64,000 nt of DNA, taken from positions 5,620,501 to 5,684,500 of the forward strand of contig NZ_CP016809.1 in the NCBI RefSeq assembly GCF_002741055.1, written 5' to 3'. This document shows, in pieces, positions 48,908 to 57,955 of the stretch. Below the pieces are notes generated by a model. It had not been told where the DNA came from, searched no databases, and saw nothing but the letters and a program-made list of their open reading frames with translations. Within the stretch, counting starts at the first letter, position 1, and every line of letters starts with the position of its first letter. The DNA is from Paenibacillus ihbetae. GTDB lineage: Bacteria > Bacillota > Bacilli > Paenibacillales > Paenibacillaceae. The position numbers were made by a program, and so were the translations under genes.

Positions 48908-49480
48908 GTTGGTTTTCGGGATAAACAGTACTGGAGGAGCCGCGGGTAGGGCTTGCTGCTCCCGGGCTTCTGGCGGGTCCATGATCGGAACCGGGATCGG
49001 GGATGGCATCGGTTGTTCCTTGGCTGGATGCTTCTCCGGGGACAACCCCGCGTGGGGAGAGCAGCTCCACATTCTTGAGGCCTCCAGCTGATGCGGGTTG
49101 CCCGTCCGATAAACAAGAAGAAGAACGGTGCCTGGCACAAAAGCCGTTATCCAGTGCAGCCACCCGACCGGAGCGTGAGCCACTTGTCCGCTCGTCAGCA
49201 TATTTGACCGCACCTGCAGCCTGTCCGGATCATGGAGATGATAACTGATTTCCCCTTGAATAACATAGCAGAGCTCATCGGTATCCGGATGCCAGTGCGG
49301 AGGAAGGCTTCCGCCGCGATCCAGATGAATCTCGGACATCGCCATTCCTTGCAGGAGCGGAAGCTGTGCGGATGATACGTCCGCCCGCCCCCTTCCGGAG
49401 GGGCTTTCGGCGATGCGTCTCGGATGGTAAACATGCCTGGTTGGAGCCATGTCGTTTTCAGGCGAATGATGGATGGTCAA
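48890..49480 (-). CDS. Cupin-domain protein with a Pro-rich tail
   Basis: 196 residues from TTG 49480, 9 nt after AAGGAGG. A cupin barrel with complete metal motif: G-x5-HWH-x4-E-x6-G (GGSLPPHWHPDTDELCYVIQG, His62-type pair) and a second half (HAPVGWLHWITAF). This matches the oxalate-decarboxylase/spherulin-like cupins. After about residue 130 comes a disordered Pro/Glu-rich tail ending PKTNKKNRK. Enzymatic function is uncertain. Confidence 0.78.
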   Translation of the reverse strand: MTIHHSPENDMAPTRHVYHPRRIAESPSGRGRADVSSAQLPLLQGMAMSEIHLDRGGSLPPHWHPDTDELCYVIQGEISYHLHDPDRLQVRSNMLTSGQVAHAPVGWLHWITAFVPGTVLLLVYRTGNPHQLEASRMWSCSPHAGLSPEKHPAKEQPMPSPIPVPIMDPPEAREQQALPAAPPVLFIPKTNKKNRK

Positions 49481-49694
49481 GTGATAGAGCCTCCTTATGC
49501 GTACAGCCGAACATGCGGCTGATACACGGCCAGCATGATTGACTAGGAATGCAGCGCAATCTAAATCTGACTGCCTACGACTAAAGTATCATTGCCGTTT
49601 TCCAAGCAGGTTTTGCCTTGTAAACCATTTTCATAACAATTACTATGATGATAGGGACAGACTTATTCTGATGAAGATGGGGGAGATTGGCTGT

Positions 49695-52379
49695 TTGTCT
49701 AACAACCTGAAAATCTACATTCGCACCAAGATCGTTTTAGGATACTTGCTGATCTTACTGTGTCTGGGCGCTTTCTTATGGATCGTCTCGGATCGCATCT
49801 CCTCCTTGCAGCAAGAAGCGGATTTTATCGAGCAGCATGACATCGAGGTCCACAATCTGACGCATGAGATCGAGAAGAATATGCTGGAGATGGAAACCGG
49901 CCAACGGGGTTATGTTATTACAGGGGACGAGGATTACCTCGAACCGTTCAATAAAGCTTTATCCTCATGGCAGATCAACTACAATAAGCTGTACCAGCTA
50001 ATTAGCGATAATGCCGAGCAGGCGAATCATCTTGAGAATATTAAGGACAACATCAAGGAATGGATCCAAGTTGCAGGCCAACCGGCCGTTCAATTGAAGC
50101 AGCTTGGACACGATGAGGAAGCCCTGCATTTCTTCATCAATGATCCCGGACAGCAAGCGATGGATTCGGTCCATGACATGTTTTTGTCCTTCCGTAAAAC
50201 GGAGCGTGAGCTGACTGCCGCCCGAATCGATGATATGAGGCGAAGCAATACCAATCTGTTGTATACGATGTACGCATTATGGGCGGGAGCCGCCTTCATT
50301 ACGATTGGAGCCGCCTGGTTCGTCTCGAAGAGCATTGTCAGGCCCATTTTGCAGGTGACACATATGATTTCGGACATCGTCAAGGGAGGGAGCCTCGCGC
50401 AGCGAGTTCAAGTCCATTCTCATGACGAGGTTCGCAAGCTGGCGGATACGACCAATGAGCTGCTGGCGCTGGTGAGCAGGCAAAATTGGGCGAAGGACCA
50501 CGTCAACGTCATGTCGACCCTCCTCCAATCTGCTGACAAGGTAGAGACTGCCTCCCGGTTCTATATCCATAAGCTGGCTTCCATTCTGAATCTGCCGTAT
50601 GGCGCGGTATTTATCGTCCGTAAAGGACAGGAGCTGGTCAAGGCGGCCGCATTTGCCGATCCTGACGGCGAACCGTGGGATAAGGTGCGCGACCGCTTCC
50701 TCCCCGGTGAAGGCTTGGTGGGGCAGTGCATGCTGGAGAAGCGGATGATCATCCTCGATGATATTCCTCCGAATTACGTACGGATCGAATCGGGGCTTGG
50801 CGATGCGGAGCCCTCCACGCTGCTGCTTGCACCCGTTCTCTTCGAGGACAAGGTGCTTGGCGTAATTGAGCTGGCTATGTTCCGGCCGCTTGATGCGCTG
50901 GAGCTTCAGCTGCTGGAGCAGTTAACCCAACAGCTCGGCACGTCGCTGAACTCCATTCGCAGCAAGATGGAAATCCAGCAGCTGTACCATGAATCGCAGA
51001 CGTTGAACGAGGAGCTGCAGAGCCAGACCGAAGAGCTGCAGACCCAGACGGAAGAATTGCAGAACCATACCGTGGAGATGCAGCTGCTGAACGAGCGGCT
51101 TGCAACTCAGAAGGAAGCGGCGCTGATTGCCGCGCAAGAGCTGGAGAAATATGCCAAGGAGCTCGAGCAGAGCTCCAAATATAAATCACAATTTTTGGCA
51201 AATATGTCGCATGAGCTTCGAACACCGCTGAACAGCATGCTAATCCTCTCGCAGATTTTAGCCGAGAACAAAAACGGAAATTTAACGGAAGAAGAGCAGC
51301 ACTATGCTTCAGTTATTCATAACTCAGGCAGTGAATTATTGAACTTGATCAACGATATCCTTGATCTATCGAAGGTTGAAGCAGGGAAGATGCAGATTGA
51401 TATGGATCTGGTCAACCTTACGGAGCTTCCGGAACAAATGAAGGGATATTTCGCGAAAAGTGCGGAGTCCAAAAACCTGGACTTCGTGATCGAAATGGAT
51501 GAAGGCTTGCCGGAAATCATCTACAGTGACGGGCTGAGATTGCATCAAATTTTGCGCAATCTGTTGTCCAACGCCATCAAGTTTACCGATAGCGGCCGTG
51601 TCAGACTGCACGTCTCGAAGACGGACTCCATCGTGACGTCCGATTTCATGATCACCGGCGAAGCGATTGCCTTCTCGGTGGAGGATACGGGAATCGGCAT
51701 TGCCTCTAATCAGCTGCATTCGATCTTCGAGGCGTTTCACCAAGGAGAAGAGATGACGGCTCGCAAATTCGGAGGGACGGGTCTCGGACTTTCGATTTCC
51801 CTTCACCTGGCCAAGCTGCTTGGCGGGTATATCACCGTCGAGAGCGAGGAGGGGAAGGGGAGCACCTTCATTTTATACCTCCCGCTCGTAACCGATTCCG
51901 AAACGGTCGAGAATCTCTTTCTTATGCCTGAGGCCGCTGCAGCGACGAGTGAGGATGTCCTTCAGGATTTTGAGGCCGGGGAGGTTACGGAGCCGGAATG
52001 CGTGAAGGAACTTGAAGGCAAAACCGTGTTGATCGTCGATGACGATATCCGCAATGTGTACGGATTAACCAATGCGCTTGAAAAGCTCCAAATGACCGTA
52101 CACACGGCTCAGAACGGCTATGAATGTTTGGAGCTGCTGGAGAAGCATCCGCAGATCGATTTTGTTCTGCTCGATATCGTCATGCCGGAGATGGACGGAG
52201 TGGAGGCATTGAGACGGATTCGAAGCAATCCGGATTGGGCGGACTTGCCGATCATTATTATGACCGCAAGGGCGATGGACCGGGATCAGTTCTTGGGTTA
52301 CGGCGCGAACGGTTATATTATGAAGCCGGTACGGATGGAGAAGGTCGTTGCCGCAATCAAAGGATTGACCGGTGATTAA
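49695..52379 (+). CDS. Hybrid sensor histidine kinase: CHASE3-HAMP-GAF-HisKA-HATPase-REC
   Basis: 894 residues from TTG 49695 (GGGGGAG, 9-nt spacing); ATG 49671 is possible. TM1 (about 12-34), a CHASE3-type external domain (about 38-183), TM2 (about 187-210), HAMP, GAF (about 280-420), a Gln/Glu coiled coil with EELQxQT repeats, HisKA with phospho-His506 (MSHELRTPLN), HATPase (N-box NLLSNAIKF, G-boxes DTGIGI and GGTGLGLS), and a receiver with Asp827 (LLDIVMPEMDG). The kinase passes phosphate to its own receiver. No separate regulator gene is next to it, and the signal is unknown. Confidence 0.87.
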   Translation: MSNNLKIYIRTKIVLGYLLILLCLGAFLWIVSDRISSLQQEADFIEQHDIEVHNLTHEIEKNMLEMETGQRGYVITGDEDYLEPFNKALSSWQINYNKLYQLISDNAEQANHLENIKDNIKEWIQVAGQPAVQLKQLGHDEEALHFFINDPGQQAMDSVHDMFLSFRKTERELTAARIDDMRRSNTNLLYTMYALWAGAAFITIGAAWFVSKSIVRPILQVTHMISDIVKGGSLAQRVQVHSHDEVRKLADTTNELLALVSRQNWAKDHVNVMSTLLQSADKVETASRFYIHKLASILNLPYGAVFIVRKGQELVKAAAFADPDGEPWDKVRDRFLPGEGLVGQCMLEKRMIILDDIPPNYVRIESGLGDAEPSTLLLAPVLFEDKVLGVIELAMFRPLDALELQLLEQLTQQLGTSLNSIRSKMEIQQLYHESQTLNEELQSQTEELQTQTEELQNHTVEMQLLNERLATQKEAALIAAQELEKYAKELEQSSKYKSQFLANMSHELRTPLNSMLILSQILAENKNGNLTEEEQHYASVIHNSGSELLNLINDILDLSKVEAGKMQIDMDLVNLTELPEQMKGYFAKSAESKNLDFVIEMDEGLPEIIYSDGLRLHQILRNLLSNAIKFTDSGRVRLHVSKTDSIVTSDFMITGEAIAFSVEDTGIGIASNQLHSIFEAFHQGEEMTARKFGGTGLGLSISLHLAKLLGGYITVESEEGKGSTFILYLPLVTDSETVENLFLMPEAAAATSEDVLQDFEAGEVTEPECVKELEGKTVLIVDDDIRNVYGLTNALEKLQMTVHTAQNGYECLELLEKHPQIDFVLLDIVMPEMDGVEALRRIRSNPDWADLPIIIMTARAMDRDQFLGYGANGYIMKPVRMEKVVAAIKGLTGD

Positions 52380-52448
52380 TGAGTCATAGGGCGCCTGGTC
52401 CTGAACGTGTCCGGCTCACCCGAAAGCATGTGTTCGCTTTGTCGCTTG

Positions 52449-52478
52449 TTGACGAATGCATTGCGGTTGATTTATGAT
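52449..52478 (+). promoter_or_regulatory. SigA-type promoter of glcT
   Basis: TTGACG (52449-52454), an 18-nt spacer and TATGAT (52473-52478), upstream of the RAT/terminator. Confidence 0.65.
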
Positions 52479-52501
52479 GGAGTCATAACTTGACGGTAGA
52501 C

Positions 52502-52570
52502 GGCGTGTTACCTTAACAGGGCATGAGCCAAGAAGAGACATCCTTTGGGACGTCTTTTCTTGGCTTATTT
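52502..52570 (+). promoter_or_regulatory. GlcT-type RAT antiterminator and terminator ahead of glcT
   Basis: GGCGTGTTACC (52502-52512) and GGGCATGAG (52519-52527) match the RNA target of GlcT. They overlap the 5' arm of a terminator, AGCCAAGAAGAGAC (52526-52539) with GTCTTTTCTTGGCT (52552-52565). GlcT binding should prevent the terminator, so the gene controls itself. Confidence 0.8.
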
Positions 52571-52632
52571 AATATGCTGTCCATGAATCCTTCGAGGCTC
52601 TTTTGTTAAACTTAAAGGAAAGGGGGAAGTCT

Positions 52633-53520
52633 ATGAGCGGGCTCGAGTCGTTTACGGTTATTCGTGTCATCGGTAACAATGTCGTCATGGCAACCGGCGG
52701 CAAGAAAGAATCCGAATATGTGATCCTTGGCAAAGGAATCGGTTTCGGGATCAAAGCTGGAGCGGAAATATCCGCAAGCGATTCCCGGATCGAGAAGCTC
52801 TTCAAGCTGGAAGACCGCGAGCAATGGAGCCAGGCCCATCATCTACTCGAGGAATTTGATCCGTTGGTAATGGATATTACCGATCAGATTCTGAATATGA
52901 TTGTCCAGGAATTCCCGGGCACTTTAAACGATAAGGTCTACTTGGCATTGCCAAGCCATATCCAATTTACCGTCTATCGGATCCGAAAAGGGATGGATAT
53001 CATCAACCCTTTCCTTGAAGAGACCCGAATCAGCTTCCCTAAGGAATACGAAATTGCTGTCAAAGCGGCAGAGCTTATCGGACAGGCTTTTCATATCACC
53101 GTGCCGGAGGATGAGATTGGTTTCCTGACTTATCACGTCTATTCAGCGGTCAGCCATGTGCCGGTAGGCCATCTCGTCAAGGCTTCCAATGTGGTGGGAA
53201 CGCTTGTGAAGCACATTGAGACGAAGCGGGGGATCCGATTCGACCGGGGAAGCATGGATTACGTCCGGCTGCTCATGCACCTGCGCTTCTCGGTCGACCG
53301 TATATTGAATCAGGATGTAAATGTCGATAACCCGTTTGCGGAACAAATCCGCACAAAATTTGCGGATGAATATGAATTGGCCAAAGAGCTTGCTGCCATG
53401 ATGGAGCTGGAGCTCGGCAAAAAGGTCCCGGAAGCGGAGGTCTGCTTTTTGGCCATGCATCTATATCGCCTGTTTACGGGCCGATTGCAGCAGAAGAATC
53501 AACTCAAGGAGGAATCATAA
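52633..53520 (+). CDS. glcT: GlcT-type BglG/SacY-family transcriptional antiterminator
   Basis: 295 residues from ATG 52633 (AAAGGGGGA upstream). An N-terminal RNA-binding CAT domain (about 1-60, FTVIRVIGNNVVMATGG, then GKGIGFGIKAG) and two PRD domains (about 70-170 and 175-290) with conserved His residues (FLTYHVYSAV, LLMHLRFSV, FLAMHLYRLF). In the family, PTS components phosphorylate the PRDs to switch RNA binding. It lies just upstream of the EIIA and ptsG genes, each set having RAT sites. The stop overlaps the EIIA start. Confidence 0.92.
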   Translation: MSGLESFTVIRVIGNNVVMATGGKKESEYVILGKGIGFGIKAGAEISASDSRIEKLFKLEDREQWSQAHHLLEEFDPLVMDITDQILNMIVQEFPGTLNDKVYLALPSHIQFTVYRIRKGMDIINPFLEETRISFPKEYEIAVKAAELIGQAFHITVPEDEIGFLTYHVYSAVSHVPVGHLVKASNVVGTLVKHIETKRGIRFDRGSMDYVRLLMHLRFSVDRILNQDVNVDNPFAEQIRTKFADEYELAKELAAMMELELGKKVPEAEVCFLAMHLYRLFTGRLQQKNQLKEES

Positions 53521-54017
53521 TGTTTGGTTGGAAGAAGAAGAAAACCGCTACTGCTATTCAGGTAAAGGCGCCGTTGTCCGGAAAGGCCGTTCCGTTGTCG
53601 GAGGTGCCGGATGAGGCGTTTGCGGCAGGACATATGGGGAAAGGCATCGCAATCGAGCCTTCGGAGGGTCGTTTGATCTCTCCATTTGACGGAACGGTGG
53701 CGCATGTCATTAAAACGAAGCATGCTGTTATGCTGGAAGATACAGCGACCGGCTTGCAGTATCTCTTTCATATCGGGATTAACACCGTCGGTTTGAAAGG
53801 AGAAGGCTATACCAGCCAGGTGAATGCCGGGGATTCGGTGAAAGCCGGTCAAACGCTGATTGAATTCGATATGGAAGCCATCAAGGCGGCGGGTTATCCG
53901 ATCGTTACTCCGATCATTGTTACGAACGCCGATGAACTGTCGGCTTCGGTGGAAGGTCACACCGGAAATGTGACTGCAGGCACGGATTCCATACTGAGCA
54001 TCACCCTTAATTCCTAA
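53520..54017 (+). CDS. crr: Glucose PTS EIIA protein
   Basis: A 165-residue EIIA(Glc) domain protein with the phosphorylated His in LFHIGINTVGLKGEG (near residue 83) and the helper His in TKHAVML (near residue 68). The basic N-terminus is short. Its ATG overlaps the glcT stop (TAATG), so translation is coupled. It is a separate EIIA, whereas B. subtilis PtsG carries EIIA fused at its C-terminus. It should donate phosphate to the IICB protein encoded downstream and may signal to GlcT. Confidence 0.92.
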   Translation: MFGWKKKKTATAIQVKAPLSGKAVPLSEVPDEAFAAGHMGKGIAIEPSEGRLISPFDGTVAHVIKTKHAVMLEDTATGLQYLFHIGINTVGLKGEGYTSQVNAGDSVKAGQTLIEFDMEAIKAAGYPIVTPIIVTNADELSASVEGHTGNVTAGTDSILSITLNS

Positions 54018-54034
54018 AAAAATTATTTTTGTTA

Positions 54035-54063
54035 TTGACAATATGGAATGCCTGAATTAAGAT
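54035..54063 (+). promoter_or_regulatory. SigA-type promoter of ptsG
   Basis: TTGACA (54035-54040), a 17-nt spacer and TAAGAT (54058-54063). Confidence 0.75.
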
Positions 54064-54089
54064 AACAACATCAAATGAATACGTTTTAA

Positions 54090-54169
54090 GGCGTGTTACC
54101 ATGGATATGGGCATGAGCCAAGAAGATGTGGACGATATTACGTTGTCGTCATTCTTCTTGGCTTTTTTT
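54090..54169 (+). promoter_or_regulatory. GlcT-type RAT antiterminator and terminator ahead of ptsG
   Basis: GGCGTGTTACC (54090-54100) and GGGCATGAG (54109-54117) repeat the RAT of glcT. The terminator pairs AGCCAAGAAG (54116-54125) with CTTCTTGGCT and ends in seven Ts (to 54169). Confidence 0.82.
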
Positions 54170-54293
54170 GTCTGCTACACTCTTTCGCGTCTTAAAATGT
54201 TGAATACATGAGGCTCATGAGGAGGAGGATTCACCCCGGGTTTTTTCGTTCCAGGGATGGAAGGGAAAAAATAGTTATTCATTCGACGCATTA

Positions 54294-54307
54294 TGTAAAC
54301 GTTTTCA
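54294..54307 (+). promoter_or_regulatory. cre site (CcpA box) in the ptsG leader
   Basis: TGTAAACGTTTTCA matches the cre consensus TGWAANCGNTNWCA at every position. It lies between the RAT terminator and the ptsG start, so it may act as a roadblock to transcription. Confidence 0.7.
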
Positions 54308-54346
54308 GAACAATGCTAAATTATTGAAGTTGAAAGGATGATTGAC

Positions 54347-55813
54347 ATGCTGGCTAAATTGCAAAAGCTGGGTAAATCCCTAATGCTGCCTGTGGCCACA
54401 TTGCCTGCAGCTGGGATATTGCAGGGGCTTGGATTGATCGACTATCAAAAGGATATACCTTTGGGAGCTCTCGGAGCTTTTCTGAATCAATATGTAACTC
54501 CGTTCATGACGTCCGGCGCCCTGGCTATTCTGGATAATCTGCCGATTATCTTTGCGATCGGGGTTGCGATCGGATTCGCAGGGGATGCGGTTGCTGCTCT
54601 TTCCGCTCTTATCGGGTACATGGTGCTTACACGAGTGCTGGAAAAAGTACCGCTGCAAATGCCGTTTATACCGGATGACGTAAAGCTGAATATGGGCGTT
54701 CTTGGCGGTTTCTTTGTCGGTCTGTGGTCCGCCTACCTGTATAATAAATTCCACAAGATTAAAATGCCGGATTGGTTAGGCTTCTTTGCAGGCAAACGCT
54801 TCGTTCCGATTATCACGGCAGCCTCCACGATGGTGCTTGCGGTGCTGATCGGTATGATCTGGAGCCCTGTACAGGATGCGATCTCCGCCTTCGGCAACTG
54901 GGTTGTCGGTCTTGGAGGAATCGGGTCGTTCATCTTCGGTACGGCGAACCGTCTTCTGATCCCTCTGGGTCTGCACCACGTATTAAATTCCATCGCCTGG
55001 TTCCAGATCGGGGATTACACGAATGCCGCTGGCGAAGTCGTTCACGGCGACCTGTGGCGCTTCTTTGCGGGAGATCCGACGGCAGGGATGTTCATGTCCG
55101 GTTTCTTCCCGATCATGATGTTTGCGATGCCGGCAGCGGCGCTGGCCTTTATGCATACCGCCAAGCCGTCCAAACGCAAGCTCGTCGGCTCCATCTTTAT
55201 CGGATCGGCCGTGGCATCGTTCCTGACGGGGATCACCGAGCCGCTTGAATTCGCATTTATGTTCATTGCACCGGTACTGTATGTGGTGCATGCGATTTTG
55301 ACAGGCCTTTCCGGATTGATCATGTATGTCCTGGATGTGCATTTGGGCTTCTCGTTCTCGGCAGGCCTGATCGACTACCTGGTGAATCTGAAGCTGTCCA
55401 CCAATGCTTGGCTGCTCCTGCCGGTAGGCTTGGCATTCGGCGTGGTTTACTATCTGCTGTTCCGAATCCTGATCGTCAAGCTGAACTTGAAAACGCCTGG
55501 ACGCGAGGATGACGGCGAGGAATCCGAGAGTGCTGAAAGCGCAGGAGAAGTAGGAGGAGCAGTGGCCGGCAATGACAGCCAGGCTGCCAAAGTGCTGGCT
55601 AACATCGGCGGCGAGGACAATATCGTTAGCATCGATGCATGCATCACCCGGCTTCGACTTGTGGTGAAAGACGACAAGGCCGTGAACGATTCCGCTTTGA
55701 AATCGCTCGGCGCTGCCGGGGTCATGCGACTCGGCCAAGGTGCGGTTCAGGTCGTATTCGGACCTAAATCGGAGCAGCTGAAGGATGAGATCAAAAACAT
55801 GACAGGGAAGTAA
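54347..55813 (+). CDS. ptsG: Glucose PTS permease EIICB
   Basis: 488 residues from ATG 54347 (GAAAGGATG upstream). Ten or so membrane helices form EIIC (QKLGKSLMLPVATLPAAGIL at the start, ITEPLEFAFMFIAPVLY substrate-binding stretch). An acidic linker (about 383-405) precedes EIIB with phospho-Cys in DACITRLRL (near residue 431). It imports and phosphorylates glucose and needs the separate EIIA encoded by the gene before it. Control is through the RAT terminator and a cre site. Confidence 0.93.
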   Translation: MLAKLQKLGKSLMLPVATLPAAGILQGLGLIDYQKDIPLGALGAFLNQYVTPFMTSGALAILDNLPIIFAIGVAIGFAGDAVAALSALIGYMVLTRVLEKVPLQMPFIPDDVKLNMGVLGGFFVGLWSAYLYNKFHKIKMPDWLGFFAGKRFVPIITAASTMVLAVLIGMIWSPVQDAISAFGNWVVGLGGIGSFIFGTANRLLIPLGLHHVLNSIAWFQIGDYTNAAGEVVHGDLWRFFAGDPTAGMFMSGFFPIMMFAMPAAALAFMHTAKPSKRKLVGSIFIGSAVASFLTGITEPLEFAFMFIAPVLYVVHAILTGLSGLIMYVLDVHLGFSFSAGLIDYLVNLKLSTNAWLLLPVGLAFGVVYYLLFRILIVKLNLKTPGREDDGEESESAESAGEVGGAVAGNDSQAAKVLANIGGEDNIVSIDACITRLRLVVKDDKAVNDSALKSLGAAGVMRLGQGAVQVVFGPKSEQLKDEIKNMTGK

Positions 55814-55900
55814 CTTGATGAATGAAGCACAAAAGAAGCGGTAATAAAGGACGTCCGCTTCATGAATGAGTTCGAAACAAAGAGTAAAGCATCACCTTGA

Positions 55901-55936
55901 AGATGATTCCTGTTCTCACAGGGATCATCTTTTTTT
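55901..55936 (+). terminator. Terminator after ptsG
   Basis: AGATGATTCCTG (55901-55912) pairs with CAGGGATCATCT (55919-55930, one G-U) and a T run. The rest of 55814-56173 holds a TATACT box near 56003 without a clear -35. Confidence 0.82.
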
Positions 55937-56173
55937 GTGCTGTGATCTGGAAAAGTCGGAATCAACAGCTTAAACTTCAAAGACGGATCGCTATTTATTC
56001 GCTATACTAAGAAAATCCGGGGGTTATAGAATCATTCGTCATGAATCAAAAACGCTTACTTCCTTTTTACCTATCCGCCTCAAGTTCAAATATATCTTCT
56101 TGGTCGGATCTCAAATCACATAAAGAAAAGATATTGGCAGTACATAAAACTTAGCATGCAGGAGGCCCTATCG

Positions 56174-57955
56174 ATGAACATCATGCCAGGCTACCGAAGC
56201 CTTCGACAATTAACATGGCAGTCTATCCGGGTACGAATGATTGGAGGTTTACTGCTCGTCGTTCTACCCCTGATCGGTTTTCTGTTGTATTCCAATATTT
56301 ATGCCATCGACGTGGTTCGTAATCAGGTAGCCAGCTCGAACAAGGATTTATTGGCGTTGTATAGAGACCAAGTTGATGCCAAGCTGAAGGAGGCCGACGA
56401 TTATCTCGTTGAATTAATGATCGGTACGGATTTGAATGAATTGGAATACGCATTGAATCCGGAGGAGCGGTTCTTCGCATCCCAACGCATTGCGGCAAAT
56501 CTCTCCAGCTCGATTTCACGATATAGCGTCCTGGACGGTCTTTATGTGTACGTGCCAGCCAGTGACAACTATTATTATTCGTTCCAGAGCCGCTCGACGT
56601 ATGAGGATCGGCAATTTATAAGGTCGCATGTGTACGATAGCTTTAAGATCGGCGCCACCCCATTGGAACTGAATCGGAAAAAATGGTATGTACAAAACCA
56701 TAACAACCAAACCTACCTCATCCGTCTATGGAAAACGACAAACGGTACAACGGTAGGTGCCTGGTTGAATGTGCGTTCTTTTCAAACCCCGCTTGAGCTG
56801 TTGAGCGTCGGAAATAAAGGCGCTTCCCTCTTGATCGATGATGAAGGAAAAGCGATGGTCAATCAAAGCTTCATTCAGGACAGCGGTGTCGAGGTACGGC
56901 TCCATCCAGAATCCTATTACTTAACAGGCACCTCCAGCCGTTATTTAACCGTTGGAGAGCATTCGCGCTTGGGCGAATTCAGCTTATATGCCTTTGTTCC
57001 GGAAGAAACAATATTGGAGCATCTGCCCACCTTGAAAGCCATCTCTACCTTATTGCCTTTCGGGTCAGTCGCTATCCTGGTCATCGGATTGATTTTGCTT
57101 CGGAAGTGGTTGCTGGTCCCCATCAACAGGCTGCTCAGAGCCATGAATCGGATACAACAGGGCCATGTGGACACGCAGATCCGGGATTATCCTACCTCCA
57201 CGGAGTTTCGTGTCATGAATGATACGTTCAATAGCATGGTCGGGCAAATTAGAAGCCTCCGGATCAACATTTATGAAGAACAGCTCAACAAGCAAAAAGC
57301 GGAGCTTCAGCATTTGCAATTGCAGATCAAACCGCATTTTTATATTAACGCCTTAAATATGATACATACTTTGGCCCGCAGAAACGATGTAAAGCGGATC
57401 GAGGACATGTCGCTTTATATGGTCCGGTATTTTCGCTATATGTTTCAAAGCAATTTGACGTTTGTTCCGTTAAAGGATGAAATTCAGCATATCCGGAACT
57501 ACCTAAGGATTCAAGAACTGCGGTTTCCGGACCAAATTGCCCACGAAATCGAGGTTCCGGACTTCTTGCTGCGCACCCCTGTCCCGCCTCTGGTCATTCA
57601 GACGCTTGTGGAGAATGCGATGAAACACGCAGTGACGCTTGATGAGCCGGTCCGGGTCCAGATCCGGGCAGAAATGACCGAGGAACCGGAACCGGGGTTA
57701 ATCATTCAAATACAGGATACAGGACCGGGCTTTAAAGAGGGAATGATTGAAAAAATCGCTGCCGATGAACGGATTATTGACGAGGAGGGAGAACACATCG
57801 GCTTCTGGAATTTGAAGCAAAGGCTGCGGATTCTCTATGGGAACCGGGTACAGGTGGAGCTTCGAAATGTCCAGCCCCACGGAGCCATGGTCGAACTCAA
57901 GCTTCCCTTTCAGGCGGATGGGGGAACGTCAGCTCAGGAAGGAGCCATTCCATAA
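56174..57955 (+). CDS. YesM-type sensor histidine kinase
   Basis: 593 residues from ATG 56174 (AGGAGGC, 7-nt spacing). TM1 (about 22-46), an external sensor domain (about 47-290), TM2 (about 300-322), HAMP, then a His-kinase domain with phospho-His388 (QIKPHFYINALN) and HATPase boxes (LVENAMKHA, DTGPGF). These kinases pair with AraC-type regulators and sense sugars through a partner transporter. The stop overlaps the regulator start by one base (TAATG). Confidence 0.9.
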   Translation: MNIMPGYRSLRQLTWQSIRVRMIGGLLLVVLPLIGFLLYSNIYAIDVVRNQVASSNKDLLALYRDQVDAKLKEADDYLVELMIGTDLNELEYALNPEERFFASQRIAANLSSSISRYSVLDGLYVYVPASDNYYYSFQSRSTYEDRQFIRSHVYDSFKIGATPLELNRKKWYVQNHNNQTYLIRLWKTTNGTTVGAWLNVRSFQTPLELLSVGNKGASLLIDDEGKAMVNQSFIQDSGVEVRLHPESYYLTGTSSRYLTVGEHSRLGEFSLYAFVPEETILEHLPTLKAISTLLPFGSVAILVIGLILLRKWLLVPINRLLRAMNRIQQGHVDTQIRDYPTSTEFRVMNDTFNSMVGQIRSLRINIYEEQLNKQKAELQHLQLQIKPHFYINALNMIHTLARRNDVKRIEDMSLYMVRYFRYMFQSNLTFVPLKDEIQHIRNYLRIQELRFPDQIAHEIEVPDFLLRTPVPPLVIQTLVENAMKHAVTLDEPVRVQIRAEMTEEPEPGLIIQIQDTGPGFKEGMIEKIAADERIIDEEGEHIGFWNLKQRLRILYGNRVQVELRNVQPHGAMVELKLPFQADGGTSAQEGAIP

